Positions 35,617 through 44,722 of a stretch of DNA of 64,000 bases are shown one piece after another (position 1 is the first letter of the stretch; each line of letters begins with the position of its first letter). Location of the stretch: NCBI RefSeq assembly GCF_004309355.1, contig NZ_BJCC01000015.1, positions 1 through 64,000 of the forward strand. Reading direction: 5' to 3'. Source of the DNA: Enterococcus florum. Its GTDB lineage: Bacteria > Bacillota > Bacilli > Lactobacillales > Enterococcaceae. Both the position numbers and the translations under genes were made by a program. Under the pieces are notes generated by a model. That model made no database searches and was not told the DNA's origin. It saw only the letters and a program-made list of their open reading frames with translations.

Positions 35617-36198
35617 ATGAAAAAAGGAATGCGCGGCGGCCTCATTGCCTTAATCGTCATTGCTTTAGTGGTAATTTTTGGTGTTACACAGTACAACGGA
35701 TTGGCCAAAGAAGAACAATCGGTAGAGGCCAGCTGGAGTCAAGTCGAAAATGTGATGCAGCGTCGAGCGGACTTGATCCCGAACTTAGTCAACTCTGTCA
35801 AAGGCAGCATGGGCCAAGAACAAAAAATCTTTGGCGATATTGCGGATGCCCGTAAGGCTTACGGGAGTGCATCCAGCGACTCAGAAAAAATCGAATCCAG
35901 TCAAGAATTGGATCGAACAGTCAATACCTTGATCAATGTGATTAATGAAAATTACCCTGAATTGCGTTCAAATGACAACGTTCAAACCTTAATGACGCAA
36001 TTAGAAGGGACTGAAAACCGCATCTCAGTTGAACGCAAACGTTACAACGAATCCGTTCAAACCTATAATGAGAAAGTCGTTTCTTTCCCGAAAAATATCT
36101 TTGCAAACCTGATGGGACTAGGTAAAAAACCTTACTTTGAAGCACAACCAGGCGCAGAAAATGCCCCTGAGGTCGATTTTGGAAATTCTGGTGAATAA
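35617..36198 (+). CDS. LemA family protein
   Basis: The 193-residue protein starts KKGMRGGLIALIVIALVVIFG, cut here after the membrane anchor. The extracytoplasmic helical domain has the family marks QYNGLAKEEQSVEASWSQVE, followed by RRADLIPNLVN. LemA proteins are membrane-anchored helical bundles of unclear role, often beside TPM-domain genes as here. The start at 35617 follows TTGGAGG. The next gene begins one base after its stop codon. Confidence 0.93.
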   Translation: MKKGMRGGLIALIVIALVVIFGVTQYNGLAKEEQSVEASWSQVENVMQRRADLIPNLVNSVKGSMGQEQKIFGDIADARKAYGSASSDSEKIESSQELDRTVNTLINVINENYPELRSNDNVQTLMTQLEGTENRISVERKRYNESVQTYNEKVVSFPKNIFANLMGLGKKPYFEAQPGAENAPEVDFGNSGE

Positions 36199-36199
36199 G

Positions 36200-37018
36200 A
36201 TGAAAAAACGGTTTTGGAGCCTCTTTTCACTCCTGCTCTTGGCAGTCTTCTGGCTGCCGCTGACAGGACATGCTGAATCCCTGCCAGACGCTCCTTCCCA
36301 TTTTTACTATGATCAGTTAGGCATCATGTCCAATCAGACGAAGGACCTGATCGAAAACAAGGGACTGGTTTATAAAGGCAAGCCTGAGAAGCCTCAGGTC
36401 GTCGTCGCAACGATCGAATCGACAGGCGGCGATGATATTGACAGCTATGCGCCAGACCTATTTGAAAAATGGAAAATTGGAAATGCTGATGAAGACAATG
36501 GGATCTTGATCCTTTACGCCTTGAATGACGGCAACCGAAACGTCCGAATCGAAGTAGGTTATGGACTAGAGGGGGTCATTACAGATAGTGTTTCTAATAA
36601 TATTCTGCAGTATTCCAAGGATAACTTGAAGTCTGACGACCCAGAGAAAATCAATCAAGGTCTGCAGCGCGTGTTCAACAGTGTGACCACCCTGATCGAC
36701 CAAAATTACGAATACCCCGCGGATGAACAAGCCTTGGATCAAGAGGAAGTGAATGACCTTCAAAACGATTCTGATTCGGGCGGTTTGTCTGAGATCATCG
36801 TACCGATTATCTTTTTAGTCCTCGCGCTCGTCTTTTTTGGCGGCGGTGGCGGTCGCGGCGGCCGTAATGGACGTTATCGCGGCGGGCCTCCTACCATGTG
36901 GTGGGGAGGTTTCGGCGGTGGATCTTCCGGTGGCGGGTTCGGCGGCGGTGGCGGTTTTGGTGGCGGCGGCTTCTCCGGAGGCGGAGGTTCCTCTGGTGGC
37001 GGTGGCTCCAGTATTTAA
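36200..37018 (+). CDS. TPM-domain (YgcG family) membrane protein
   Basis: The 272-residue protein has a signal peptide (about 1-26), an external TPM domain (about 35-160) with IESTGGDDIDSYA and VEVGYGLEG-like segments, one membrane helix (about 200-220), and a C-terminal glycine/serine-rich tail. This architecture is typical of partners of LemA. The start at 36200 is two bases after the LemA stop codon, implying coupling. Role is unknown, probably envelope-related. Confidence 0.92.
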   Translation: MKKRFWSLFSLLLLAVFWLPLTGHAESLPDAPSHFYYDQLGIMSNQTKDLIENKGLVYKGKPEKPQVVVATIESTGGDDIDSYAPDLFEKWKIGNADEDNGILILYALNDGNRNVRIEVGYGLEGVITDSVSNNILQYSKDNLKSDDPEKINQGLQRVFNSVTTLIDQNYEYPADEQALDQEEVNDLQNDSDSGGLSEIIVPIIFLVLALVFFGGGGGRGGRNGRYRGGPPTMWWGGFGGGSSGGGFGGGGGFGGGGFSGGGGSSGGGGSSI

Positions 37019-37029
37019 TTATGGAAACT

Positions 37030-37080
37030 AAAAAAATGATCTCCATCCTGTCATACGTGACGGGTGGGAGATCGTTTTTT
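37030..37080. terminator. bidirectional terminator
   Basis: A long imperfect hairpin (outer arms AAAAAATGATCTCC and GGGAGATCGTTTTTT) with T-runs on both strands separates two convergent genes. Confidence 0.75.
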
Positions 37081-37083
37081 GGT

Positions 37084-38445
37084 TTATTTGATTCTTATTG
37101 AGCGGACACCTAAGTAGGTTGCTACATTTTTGTTTCGACCACTGTCCTTATCTGGGCTGATGTCGTTTTCGTCTGAAGCAACATAGTTCGATTCTACTTT
37201 ATATTTGAGTGGTTCAATGACAAGATCCTTTTCACCAGCTTTGATTTTCATTTTTATTTCTTCCGTTTGCCGGTTGATCGCTAGATGGTTCTTATAGATG
37301 TTCGATAATTCTCCTGTAAAAGAGAACAGGAAAAAAGTTAAGATATAACCTGAGACAATCGCAGTCAAGAGCTTGTCTGTCTCTTTTGCTCGTGTAACTA
37401 GATGGAAAAGGGTGATGTAAAAAGAAATCAAAATAAATACGATTCCACCAAAATAAGAGCGAGACCAAACGATTCCAGCTGGAGAAATCAGCAACACACC
37501 AACTGTAAGAATCCCTCCTATAAAAAATAGCAAACTAATCATAAACTGCGGTGTTGTTCCTTCACTCCAGTACAGATATCCAATTAAAACGATCGTAAAA
37601 AACAGCAGCATGCTGATATGGTCTTTTAGTCCACCGGAAATAATCGGCAGTGCATCTAAAATTTTACCTAAAAAACTCAAATTATTTCGGTCAAAATAGG
37701 TGGCTCTAATATCATTGCCAGGTGCAATAACCATGAATGTCAATCCGATAACATTTCCCAAAATGCCAGAAATCATCCATAACTGGATTTTTCTTTTCTG
37801 AAAGAGCAAAGCTATTAATACGTATCCGCAAACGATGACTAAGGTTCCTCCCGAAGTGTTTTCATTGCACCAGCCGGCTAATAATCCCAACAGAAAAAAA
37901 CCAATGACCTTTGTCGGAGTTCCTCTTTTTTTGTTCTTTGAAAACATATAGTGATGGTATCCTAAAATGAAACTCAGCATGATCACCATCGCAGTCAAAT
38001 AATTGACCGAACCAGCCATCCACAAAAAAACATCTGAGAAAGTCGGTATAAAAAGCCAAATAGTAGCAAAGATAGTCAATACTTTAAAAAAAGCCAAATG
38101 ATTGATGTCATCTATCTTCTTCATTTTCGTCAATAGCAGCATTTGATAAAAAAGAATAGTAAACATGGCTGCATTATACACATTGAAAAAGGGCTTAGGT
38201 AACTTCGCAAAAAAACGTAAGATAACATGAACTACTGAGCGGCCTGTCCAAGTCATGTACTGATGATACTCATCCTTAAATATTGAAAAAAAGCTTTGCG
38301 TTTTTACAGAATAACTATAGTCATCATACATCAGTGGTGTATAACGATTCATTAACAGCATAAATAAAAAAACACATCCTAAACAAAAAAACAATTTTAC
38401 TTTAGGACTAAAAACTTTCTTGGTCAAATTCCTCACTACTTTCAT
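37084..38445 (-). CDS. DUF6056 family polytopic membrane protein
   Basis: The 453-residue protein has about ten or more membrane helices and an early external motif YTPLMYDDYSY, then WTGRSVVHV. These fit the DUF6056 family, which resembles GT-C glycosyltransferases with an acidic residue pair in the first loop. It may add a sugar to a wall polymer. The gene is visibly more AT-rich than its neighbours and has a weak ribosome site (GGGATTAACA), hinting at acquisition. Function is inference. Confidence 0.75.
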   Translation of the reverse strand: MKVVRNLTKKVFSPKVKLFFCLGCVFLFMLLMNRYTPLMYDDYSYSVKTQSFFSIFKDEYHQYMTWTGRSVVHVILRFFAKLPKPFFNVYNAAMFTILFYQMLLLTKMKKIDDINHLAFFKVLTIFATIWLFIPTFSDVFLWMAGSVNYLTAMVIMLSFILGYHHYMFSKNKKRGTPTKVIGFFLLGLLAGWCNENTSGGTLVIVCGYVLIALLFQKRKIQLWMISGILGNVIGLTFMVIAPGNDIRATYFDRNNLSFLGKILDALPIISGGLKDHISMLLFFTIVLIGYLYWSEGTTPQFMISLLFFIGGILTVGVLLISPAGIVWSRSYFGGIVFILISFYITLFHLVTRAKETDKLLTAIVSGYILTFFLFSFTGELSNIYKNHLAINRQTEEIKMKIKAGEKDLVIEPLKYKVESNYVASDENDISPDKDSGRNKNVATYLGVRSIRIK

Positions 38446-38520
38446 TGTTAATCCCGATAATCATAACACATATTTTAGCACAAAAGTATAGTACTCCCAT
38501 GCACATTTCATGAAAATAGA

Positions 38521-38551
38521 AAAGCAGCAAGACTCCTCGTCCTGCTGCTTT
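38521..38551 (-). terminator. intrinsic terminator after udk
   Basis: AAAGCAGCAAGAC pairs with GTCCTGCTGCTTT, with T-rich sequence following on the minus strand. Confidence 0.75.
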
Positions 38552-38554
38552 AAG

Positions 38555-39181
38555 CTACTCATGATTTAAAAATGTCCCGACCTTCGTAGCTAAAAGATCA
38601 ATGGCTACATGGTTTTCGCCACCTTCTGGAATAATAATATCAGCATAGCGTTTGGTAGGTTCGATAAATTGATGGTACATTGGCTTAACGACTGTCAGAT
38701 ATTGTTCAATCACGGAATCCAATGTTCTGCCGCGTTCCTCCATGTCTCGCTTAATCCGGCGAATGATACGAATATCGTCATCTGTGTCTACATAAAGCTT
38801 GATATCCATCAGCTCTCTCAGTCGTTCATCCTCTAAAACCAAGATCCCCTCCAGAATAATGACTTCCTTTGGTTCTTGGATAATGACCGCATCGCTTCGG
38901 GTATGTGCTACGTAATCATATACCGGTTTTTCAATCGTCTGATAATTCAATAGTTGCTTCAAGTGTTCGATCAGCAAATCTGTATCAAAAGCAAAAGGAT
39001 GGTCATAATTAGTCTTCAATCGCTCTTCAAAGCTGATTCCGCTTTGGTCTTTATAATAAGAATCGTGTTCAAGCATCATGATCGAGTGATCGGGAAAATG
39101 ATTGTAGATCGCTCGACTGACACTGGTTTTTCCGCTTCCTGATCCGCCAGTCACACCAATGATAATTGGCTTGTTTTTCAT
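38555..39181 (-). CDS. udk: uridine kinase
   Basis: The 208-residue kinase has Walker A GGSGSGKT (12-19), the EHDSYYKDQ substrate segment (about 38-46), a DHPFAFD region and the EGILVLED Walker B-like segment. It phosphorylates uridine and cytidine in pyrimidine salvage. Length matches the family. Start follows GAAAGAGG. It is transcribed alone, with a terminator. Confidence 0.95.
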   Translation of the reverse strand: MKNKPIIIGVTGGSGSGKTSVSRAIYNHFPDHSIMMLEHDSYYKDQSGISFEERLKTNYDHPFAFDTDLLIEHLKQLLNYQTIEKPVYDYVAHTRSDAVIIQEPKEVIILEGILVLEDERLRELMDIKLYVDTDDDIRIIRRIKRDMEERGRTLDSVIEQYLTVVKPMYHQFIEPTKRYADIIIPEGGENHVAIDLLATKVGTFLNHE

Positions 39182-39251
39182 GAATCAAAACCTCTTTCAT
39201 CTTTTCGCTACACCTATTATAGCGAAATCCATTCAGATTACTATGGATTTA

Positions 39252-39938
39252 TCAAAAATCTTCTAAAATTCCGTACAGGTCGGTCAGCCGCTGGATCTGA
39301 TAGGTTGGCTGAATCACCTCAGCTTTTTTACCAGTCGGATTCATCCAGATCGTATCGATTCCAGCGGTCACCCCGCCCTGAATGTCGGACGTCAAGGAAT
39401 CGCCGATGATCACCGTCTCCTTTTTATTGATTTGCGGAATCTCCTTAAACACGATCTCGAAGAATTCGCGCATGGGCTTATGAACACCCAGTTCTTCAGA
39501 GATGAACAGCTTTTTGAAAAAAGGCGCCAATCCGGATTGATGCAATCGCTGCCTTTGGGTCACGGAAACTCCATTCGTGACAACATACAGATCTTTGCTT
39601 TGACTCAAGCGCTGCACGAGCTCCAACGCGTGCTCGATGCGTTTATGTCCTTGATTCAAGTAATAGCGATAGCGTGCCTCAGTAGCGGGTCCGTCTACCT
39701 GCTTGTTATAACGTTCAAAAAATCTGCTGAAGCGTGTTGCCAACAACTCCTCTCGTGATAAAAGACCTGCTTCGTGCTGCTGCCAAAGTCCACGATTCAT
39801 TTCCTTGTACTCCAGCTTTTGATTTGGGTCGTCCGGCAGCCCCAGTTCTTGGAATAATTTGTTCAAAGCCTGCGCTTCCGCATCTTTAAAATCAAGCAGC
39901 GTATCATCAATATCAAACAATACTGTCGTGTATCCCAT
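39252..39938 (-). CDS. HAD-family hydrolase, YjjG-like nucleotidase
   Basis: The 228-residue HAD phosphatase has motif I DIDDTLLDF (Asp9/Asp11), a helical cap, motif II TNGV, Lys in HKPMREFF, and motif IV GDSLTSDIQGG. The YjjG type removes phosphate from pyrimidine nucleotides, including non-canonical ones. Its gene follows the pseudouridine synthase gene with an 11-bp gap, suggesting one transcript. Confidence 0.88.
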   Translation of the reverse strand: MGYTTVLFDIDDTLLDFKDAEAQALNKLFQELGLPDDPNQKLEYKEMNRGLWQQHEAGLLSREELLATRFSRFFERYNKQVDGPATEARYRYYLNQGHKRIEHALELVQRLSQSKDLYVVTNGVSVTQRQRLHQSGLAPFFKKLFISEELGVHKPMREFFEIVFKEIPQINKKETVIIGDSLTSDIQGGVTAGIDTIWMNPTGKKAEVIQPTYQIQRLTDLYGILEDF

Positions 39939-39949
39939 CGCTATTCCCT

Positions 39950-40666
39950 CTATCTAAAGTATTTTTTTAACGCAGTTAACTCCTCAAACATCAACGGACG
40001 ATATTCGCCAGGTGCCAAGTCTTCTGGAAGATGCAAAGGCCCCATCGTTTTGCGCTGCAGGTCAGTCACCTTCATCCCGCGCGCCAGAAACATTTTCTTC
40101 ACCTGATGGAATTTCCCCTCGTGAATCGTCAATTCTACCGTCGATGAACTTGTTTCAGCAGTCAATACCGTGAGCTGGGCGCTTTGACAACGGACCCCAC
40201 CGTGAAAAATGATTCCTTCAGAAAAAGCCCGGATGTCGTCTGCGCCTACCGATTCATTGACCTCTGCACGATAGGTTTTTTCGACCTTTGATCCCGGCTG
40301 CAAAAGATCATACCCCAGCTGACCGTTGTCCGTCAATAGCAGCAAGCCATGGGTATCACGATCCAGTCGGCCGACAGGATACAAATCCGTTCGGCGATCC
40401 TTTACAGCAATCAGATCCACGACCGTTTCAATCTGCCTGTCCTGCTTAGCCGTCACGACTCCCTTCGGCTTGTTCAAAAGATAATACACATGCTGAGTTG
40501 TCAATCGTTTTCCATCAACAAGAACCTTATGCAGTTGACTGTCTACATTTCGTTGAGGATTTTGCTCGATCTTGCCATCGACCCAAACTCTTTTCATAAG
40601 AAAGAGCCGCTTCATCGCTTTTCTCGTCGTATGTAAATTGTTTTCGATCACTTTGTCCAATCGCAT
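39950..40666 (-). CDS. 16S rRNA pseudouridine synthase (RsuA family)
   Basis: The 238-residue protein has an N-terminal S4 RNA-binding domain (about 1-60) and the RsuA/RluB catalytic motif GRLDRDTHGLLLLTDNG (about 99-115) with the nucleophilic Asp. RsuA-type enzymes modify 16S rRNA U516; the closest Bacillus type is YtzG. Start follows GAAGGAG. Confidence 0.9.
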   Translation of the reverse strand: MRLDKVIENNLHTTRKAMKRLFLMKRVWVDGKIEQNPQRNVDSQLHKVLVDGKRLTTQHVYYLLNKPKGVVTAKQDRQIETVVDLIAVKDRRTDLYPVGRLDRDTHGLLLLTDNGQLGYDLLQPGSKVEKTYRAEVNESVGADDIRAFSEGIIFHGGVRCQSAQLTVLTAETSSSTVELTIHEGKFHQVKKMFLARGMKVTDLQRKTMGPLHLPEDLAPGEYRPLMFEELTALKKYFR

Positions 40667-40899
40667 TGCTAAACTCCTTCATGCTCATCGGACTCATTAT
40701 ACTGGATTCATCAGCGAATGCAACTCAAAAAAAGACACCGTCATCCATTTTGCAACAACCACCGCAACACATCTTCTGAAGCTAAGTTCTCTTGTACTGA
40801 CTGACCTGAGAACAAAGAATGAACAGATAAAACGGCATGCCTCTTCTGTGCTTCATTTTATAAACTGAGTTATCTCTTCTTAATAGACAAGTGTTTTCC

Positions 40900-40928
40900 T
40901 TGCAATTCGTCAAAAAGAGCGGTACCAT
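40900..40928 (+). promoter_or_regulatory. candidate promoter of the ctc (L25) transcript
   Basis: TTGCAA and TACCAT are separated by 17 bp. This would give a leader of about 225 nt before the gene. The upstream part of this gap (40667-40899) shows nothing else recognised. Confidence 0.45.
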
Positions 40929-41031
40929 TTTAGTAGGCCGCAAAATAGATGCGGTCAACCTAAGTGAATCAAAGGTTTCTCATACACAGCGTAATGACCT
41001 GGTAGAGAAAGTTGAACCCAGACTTTTTTTG

Positions 41032-41136
41032 GACAGTTGCGCCTGCGACTGTCTTTTTGCGTATTTTTCGCAAAACCATTGTGCTGAGAATAACCCGTCA
41101 CTTAAATAAAACCTGTCTGAAAACCAACAGACAGTC
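41032..41136 (+). promoter_or_regulatory. structured leader of ctc: terminator-like hairpin and competing hairpin
   Basis: GACAGTTGCG (41032-41041) pairs with TGCGACTGTC (41044-41053) and is followed by TTTTT, a terminator-like hairpin. A second hairpin, CTGTCTG/CAGACAG (41113-41134), stands just before the ribosome site. GACTGTC of the first can instead pair with GACAGTC at 41130-41136. The two states would be mutually exclusive, the pattern of an attenuator. Confidence 0.5.
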
Positions 41137-41159
41137 ACATTTTAAGGAGGAATTTGGTT

Positions 41160-41780
41160 ATGGCAGTAACATTGAAAGTAGAAGAAAGAGCAACTCGTCC
41201 CCGTTCCCTGCGCAACAAGCTACGTCACGAAGGTAAAATCCCGGCGATCGTTTATGGCTATCAAGTCGAAAGCACTCCGATCTCAGTGGATGACCATGAA
41301 TTGATGCGATTATTGCGTGAAAACGGCGCGAATACTGTATTCTCATTGGATTTGAATGGAAAAAAAGTCAATACTCTGATCAAGGAAACCCAATCAGATA
41401 CCTTCACTCATGCATTGACACATATTGAATTCTTGTCAGTCAACATGAAGGAGACAACTGAAGCAGAAACAGAAATCGTCCTTACTGGTGAAGCAGCGGG
41501 CACGAAAGCAGGCGGCGTATTGACACAAACCCTTTACACCGTTGTTGTTTCCGCAACACCAGACAAATTGCCAGACAATATCGAAGTGGATGTTACTGAG
41601 CTGGAAATCGGTCAATCACTCACGATTGCAGATCTGCCAAAAAATGATGACTATGAAGTTATCACAGACGCAGAAGAACAAATCGCATCGGTTCAAGAAG
41701 CACAAGAAGAACCAGAAGCAGATACCGAAGAGCCCGCTGAAGCAGCAGAACCAGAAGTAATCGGTGAATCAGAAGAGTAA
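41160..41780 (+). CDS. ctc: 50S ribosomal protein L25 / general stress protein Ctc
   Basis: The 206-residue protein is the long TL5/CTC form: an N-terminal 5S-rRNA-binding L25 domain (about 1-92, starting AVTLKVEERATRPRSLR) and a beta C-terminal domain, then an acidic tail rich in Glu and Ala. It binds 5S rRNA in the ribosome. The ATG at 41160 follows AAGGAGG. Its leader carries alternative hairpins, suggesting attenuation or autoregulation. Confidence 0.95.
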   Translation: MAVTLKVEERATRPRSLRNKLRHEGKIPAIVYGYQVESTPISVDDHELMRLLRENGANTVFSLDLNGKKVNTLIKETQSDTFTHALTHIEFLSVNMKETTEAETEIVLTGEAAGTKAGGVLTQTLYTVVVSATPDKLPDNIEVDVTELEIGQSLTIADLPKNDDYEVITDAEEQIASVQEAQEEPEADTEEPAEAAEPEVIGESEE

Positions 41781-41792
41781 GCTTAACCCATC

Positions 41793-41827
41793 AAAAGCAG
41801 GAGATCAGCTGACCTCCTGCTTTTTTT
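41793..41827. terminator. bidirectional terminator between ctc and the gfr-like operon
   Basis: AAAAGCAGGAG pairs with CTCCTGCTTTT, with T-runs on the plus strand and an A-rich start for the minus strand. It touches the stop of the convergent SIS-domain gene. Confidence 0.8.
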
Positions 41828-42830
41828 AATACTCAAACTGACGATAATAGCGGCGAATATCCAAGGGATGACAATTCAATTTTTCAATATGGGCATCAAT
41901 TCGTTGTGTGACACAATGCATTAATAAAGGTGACAGGATACGTCCGCGATATTTTTCACTGATCCCTGCAACAGGATAATCCTTTGTATCGATGAAGGTG
42001 TAATCGCCACAAATTCGCGGCAATAGCTTCGCTACTCGTTCGGCTAATGGTCGTTGTTCGTCTTCCCCTAAGAATAAAGTGACTGGTGTTGTTTCATCCA
42101 CTACTTCCAAGGTACCATGCAGAAATTCTGCTGCATGAATCGATTTGGAACGCAACCAGCTTTGCTCTTCCCAATAGCACATAGCATAAGAGTAAACGGC
42201 TCCCCACTGATTTCCTGCTCCGATGAAATAATGCATGGGATCATGACGATGTTTTTCTACAAACTTCAAGCCAAACGCGTCTGCTTGTTTCTCCGCTTCT
42301 ACGAGACCCACAGCTAAATGCTCATCTAATTCTTGATAGTACTCTGCGTAATCTTCAAAGTCTCCATTATTTTTCATCAAGCGATCTGCCACCATAAAGA
42401 ATTTTAATTGCTCAGTTCCAGGGTTTGGATACGAAATGACGTGATCACACAAATCGGCCAGAATGCTGTCAGGTGTGTCGATAAAACCTAGCAGTACCGC
42501 GCCTGCCTTTTTGATTTCCTTAACAGCCTTTACCACTTCTTCCGTTGTTCCAGTAACCGAAGATAAAATGACCAAGGAATCTTTTGTCAGACGTTGATTA
42601 CCAGTCGTATAATATTCCGCTGCATGTTGAACATAGGCTGGAAGTGCGCTTTTTCCATTGATATACGTAACAGCTTGCATTGCAGAAGCGTAGGTCCCGC
42701 CAATTCCTAAATAATAAATTGCGTCAAAGCCTTTTTCCCAGACCTGATCTACCAGCTTTTCTACCTCTGGTCGTAAAGCTAATGCGCCTTGAATGTCTTC
42801 GATTTGTTGCTGTTCGTTGAACTTTAACAT
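41826..42830 (-). CDS. SIS-domain protein, probable fructoselysine-6-phosphate deglycase (GfrF/FrlB-like)
   Basis: The 334-residue protein has two SIS domains: YYLGIGGTYASAMQ and SSVTGTTEEVVKA in the first, and the IHAAEFLHGTLEVVDE region in the second. This is the FrlB/GfrF layout; such enzymes split 6-phospho-fructoselysine to glucose 6-phosphate and lysine. Its place after mannose-type PTS genes and another SIS gene matches gfrF. The substrate is inferred from operon structure, not shown. Confidence 0.8.
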   Translation of the reverse strand: MLKFNEQQQIEDIQGALALRPEVEKLVDQVWEKGFDAIYYLGIGGTYASAMQAVTYINGKSALPAYVQHAAEYYTTGNQRLTKDSLVILSSVTGTTEEVVKAVKEIKKAGAVLLGFIDTPDSILADLCDHVISYPNPGTEQLKFFMVADRLMKNNGDFEDYAEYYQELDEHLAVGLVEAEKQADAFGLKFVEKHRHDPMHYFIGAGNQWGAVYSYAMCYWEEQSWLRSKSIHAAEFLHGTLEVVDETTPVTLFLGEDEQRPLAERVAKLLPRICGDYTFIDTKDYPVAGISEKYRGRILSPLLMHCVTQRIDAHIEKLNCHPLDIRRYYRQFEY

Positions 42831-42840
42831 GTCTTCACCT

Positions 42841-43887
42841 CTATAATTTACTTTTTAATACCTCGTCAAAATCATCAAAAATCCGTTGACTCAAATCGAT
42901 CCCTTTAGCTGCTGCGGTTCGGCAAGCAAATAATTGGAACGGAATGACCATCACTAAGGAAGAGAAAAACTTCTCGCCTTCAATTTCCAAGCCTAAAACA
43001 TTCTCTTCATCGCTTCTTCCAGCTGTGATAATAAAAGTCTGTCCCACCGCTGGCTCCATGTATTTTCGAAGCATCTCTGCACGTTGAGCATTCTCATCTG
43101 CTGTCTCTACAAAAAATAGGACATGCTGGCTGTCGGCTTCAAGATATGGTCCATGCATATAAGCCTCCAGCTCAAAGCCTTGGGAAGGCTCGCGAACCGT
43201 TTCGGTAAATTTAGTTTCAAATTCTTTGACCGTTCCCCAGTTGGCTCCATAGCCAATACCGATAAATCGTTCTGAAAGCTTAAAGATCGCTTCGTGTTTT
43301 GCGAAAAAGGCTTCTGATGCCTCAATAATTGAAGGAATACGTTTAATCAATTTCCGCAGCTCTTTGATTGTCTGTTGCACTTTTTCTTTCGGCAGCCCTT
43401 TAGCTTGCCCGATCGCCAGACCTAAGAGCATCAGCTGTAATACGGTTGCTGCATACCCTTTCGTAACAAAACCAACTGTCTCTACACCGATGTTCAAGTC
43501 AATCGTCCGATCGGCTTTTTGTGCCAGGGAGCTGTCTAGATTACTAGTTAGGGCTATAGTGTACAGCTCCGAATGCTCTAAGGCTTCTAAAGCATAACTG
43601 GTTGAGGCACTTTTTCCACTCTGAGAAACCGCAATGACCGTATCAATCGCTGAAGAAAGCTTGCCATAATGCTGAAAATGATAGGGCTCCTCAATCGTGA
43701 TTGATACATCGCCTAATTGCTCTAGCGCAACTTTAGCTGCCAGACAAGCATTGTAAGAAGAGCCGGTTGCCAACACTAAAATATTTTTGCTGTTTGCCAA
43801 TTTGGCATCTGTCGTCTCTGAGAAGTTATCTAGAATACGTAATAACGTTGGTTCTTCTTCATGGATATAATCCAACATGGTTGCCAT
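42841..43887 (-). CDS. SIS-domain protein, probable glucoselysine-6-phosphate deglycase (GfrE-like)
   Basis: The 348-residue double-SIS protein resembles the isomerase half of GlmS but lacks the glutaminase domain. Visible motifs are LATGSSYNACLAAK (about 36-49), SQSGKSAST and the C-terminal segment DLSQRIFDDFDEV. In the Salmonella gfr operon GfrE acts on 6-phospho-glucoselysine. Here it lies directly after the IID gene (10-bp gap), the same order. Assignment rests on family and synteny. Confidence 0.8.
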   Translation of the reverse strand: MATMLDYIHEEEPTLLRILDNFSETTDAKLANSKNILVLATGSSYNACLAAKVALEQLGDVSITIEEPYHFQHYGKLSSAIDTVIAVSQSGKSASTSYALEALEHSELYTIALTSNLDSSLAQKADRTIDLNIGVETVGFVTKGYAATVLQLMLLGLAIGQAKGLPKEKVQQTIKELRKLIKRIPSIIEASEAFFAKHEAIFKLSERFIGIGYGANWGTVKEFETKFTETVREPSQGFELEAYMHGPYLEADSQHVLFFVETADENAQRAEMLRKYMEPAVGQTFIITAGRSDEENVLGLEIEGEKFFSSLVMVIPFQLFACRTAAAKGIDLSQRIFDDFDEVLKSKL

Positions 43888-43897
43888 ATTTTCCCTC

Positions 43898-44722
43898 CTA
43901 AAAAATTCCTATCAAAGAACCCAAAATACCTACCACTGCGATACTGATTAAAATGATTAATGGATTCAACTCTTTCTTTAGTAGGTAGAACACTCCGCCA
44001 AACGCTCCCAAAGATAAAATTTTAGGAACAATATCATCAAACAAGCTTTGAACAGTCACCGCATTGTCGCCAGAGCCAATTTGCAGTGGAATATTTACCT
44101 CGATCATGGTCGCAGTCATTCCACCGACCACCATCAATCCGATAATCGCTGCACCAAAAGTTAAACTTTCCATCATGCCGTTTTCTTGGATTTTCTTCAA
44201 AAAGCCGGTTCCTAATCTGTAGCCCCAGCCAGTCGCAAAGTAACGGAACAAAAGATGCGGAACATTGAAGATGATTAAAAATAAAATTGGACCCAAAATA
44301 TTTCCTTGAACGGCTAGTGAGGTTCCGATACCAGTTGCAATCAAACGCAGCGTTCCCCAGAACAAGGAATCACCAATTCCAGCTAATGGCCCCATCAATG
44401 ATGTTTTGATACTGTCGATGGCTGTTACATCAAAGTTAGGATCATTGGCATTTTCCTCTTCCATCGCCGCATTAATCCCTAAAATCAGTGTAACCACGTG
44501 AGGCGTGGTGTTAAAGAATTCCAAATGTCGCTTCAGACCATTGGCCATCGTTTCTTTGGTGGTATACAATTTTTTCAAAATCGGAATCATTGCATAAGCG
44601 TAGGCCATATTCATTTGCCGCTCATAATTCCAGGAAAATTCCATTTGGAAGGAGCGCCAGAATACTTTATTTAAGTCCTTTTTAGTAATTTTCAACTCAT
44701 TATTAGAAGTCTTCGTCATCAT
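43898..44722 (-). CDS. PTS system, mannose-family IID component
   Basis: The 274-residue protein has typical IID features: a start region LNKVFWRSFQMEFSWNYERQ, then GPLAGIGDSLFWGTLR (near residue 115), and a C-terminal membrane helix. Together with IIC it forms the sugar channel. Its start overlaps the end of the IIC gene by 20 bp. Start follows GGAGG. Confidence 0.95.
   Translation of the reverse strand: MMTKTSNNELKITKKDLNKVFWRSFQMEFSWNYERQMNMAYAYAMIPILKKLYTTKETMANGLKRHLEFFNTTPHVVTLILGINAAMEEENANDPNFDVTAIDSIKTSLMGPLAGIGDSLFWGTLRLIATGIGTSLAVQGNILGPILFLIIFNVPHLLFRYFATGWGYRLGTGFLKKIQENGMMESLTFGAAIIGLMVVGGMTATMIEVNIPLQIGSGDNAVTVQSLFDDIVPKILSLGAFGGVFYLLKKELNPLIILISIAVVGILGSLIGIF

Noticed and set aside
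36837-37018. Possible tandem-repeat or CRISPR-like array
   Set aside because: The repetition is GGC-rich codon usage for glycine with no spaced direct repeats.
36837-37101. Gly/Ala- and Arg-rich reading frames near the end of the TPM gene
   Set aside because: They are alternate frames of the repetitive glycine-rich tail of the TPM protein.
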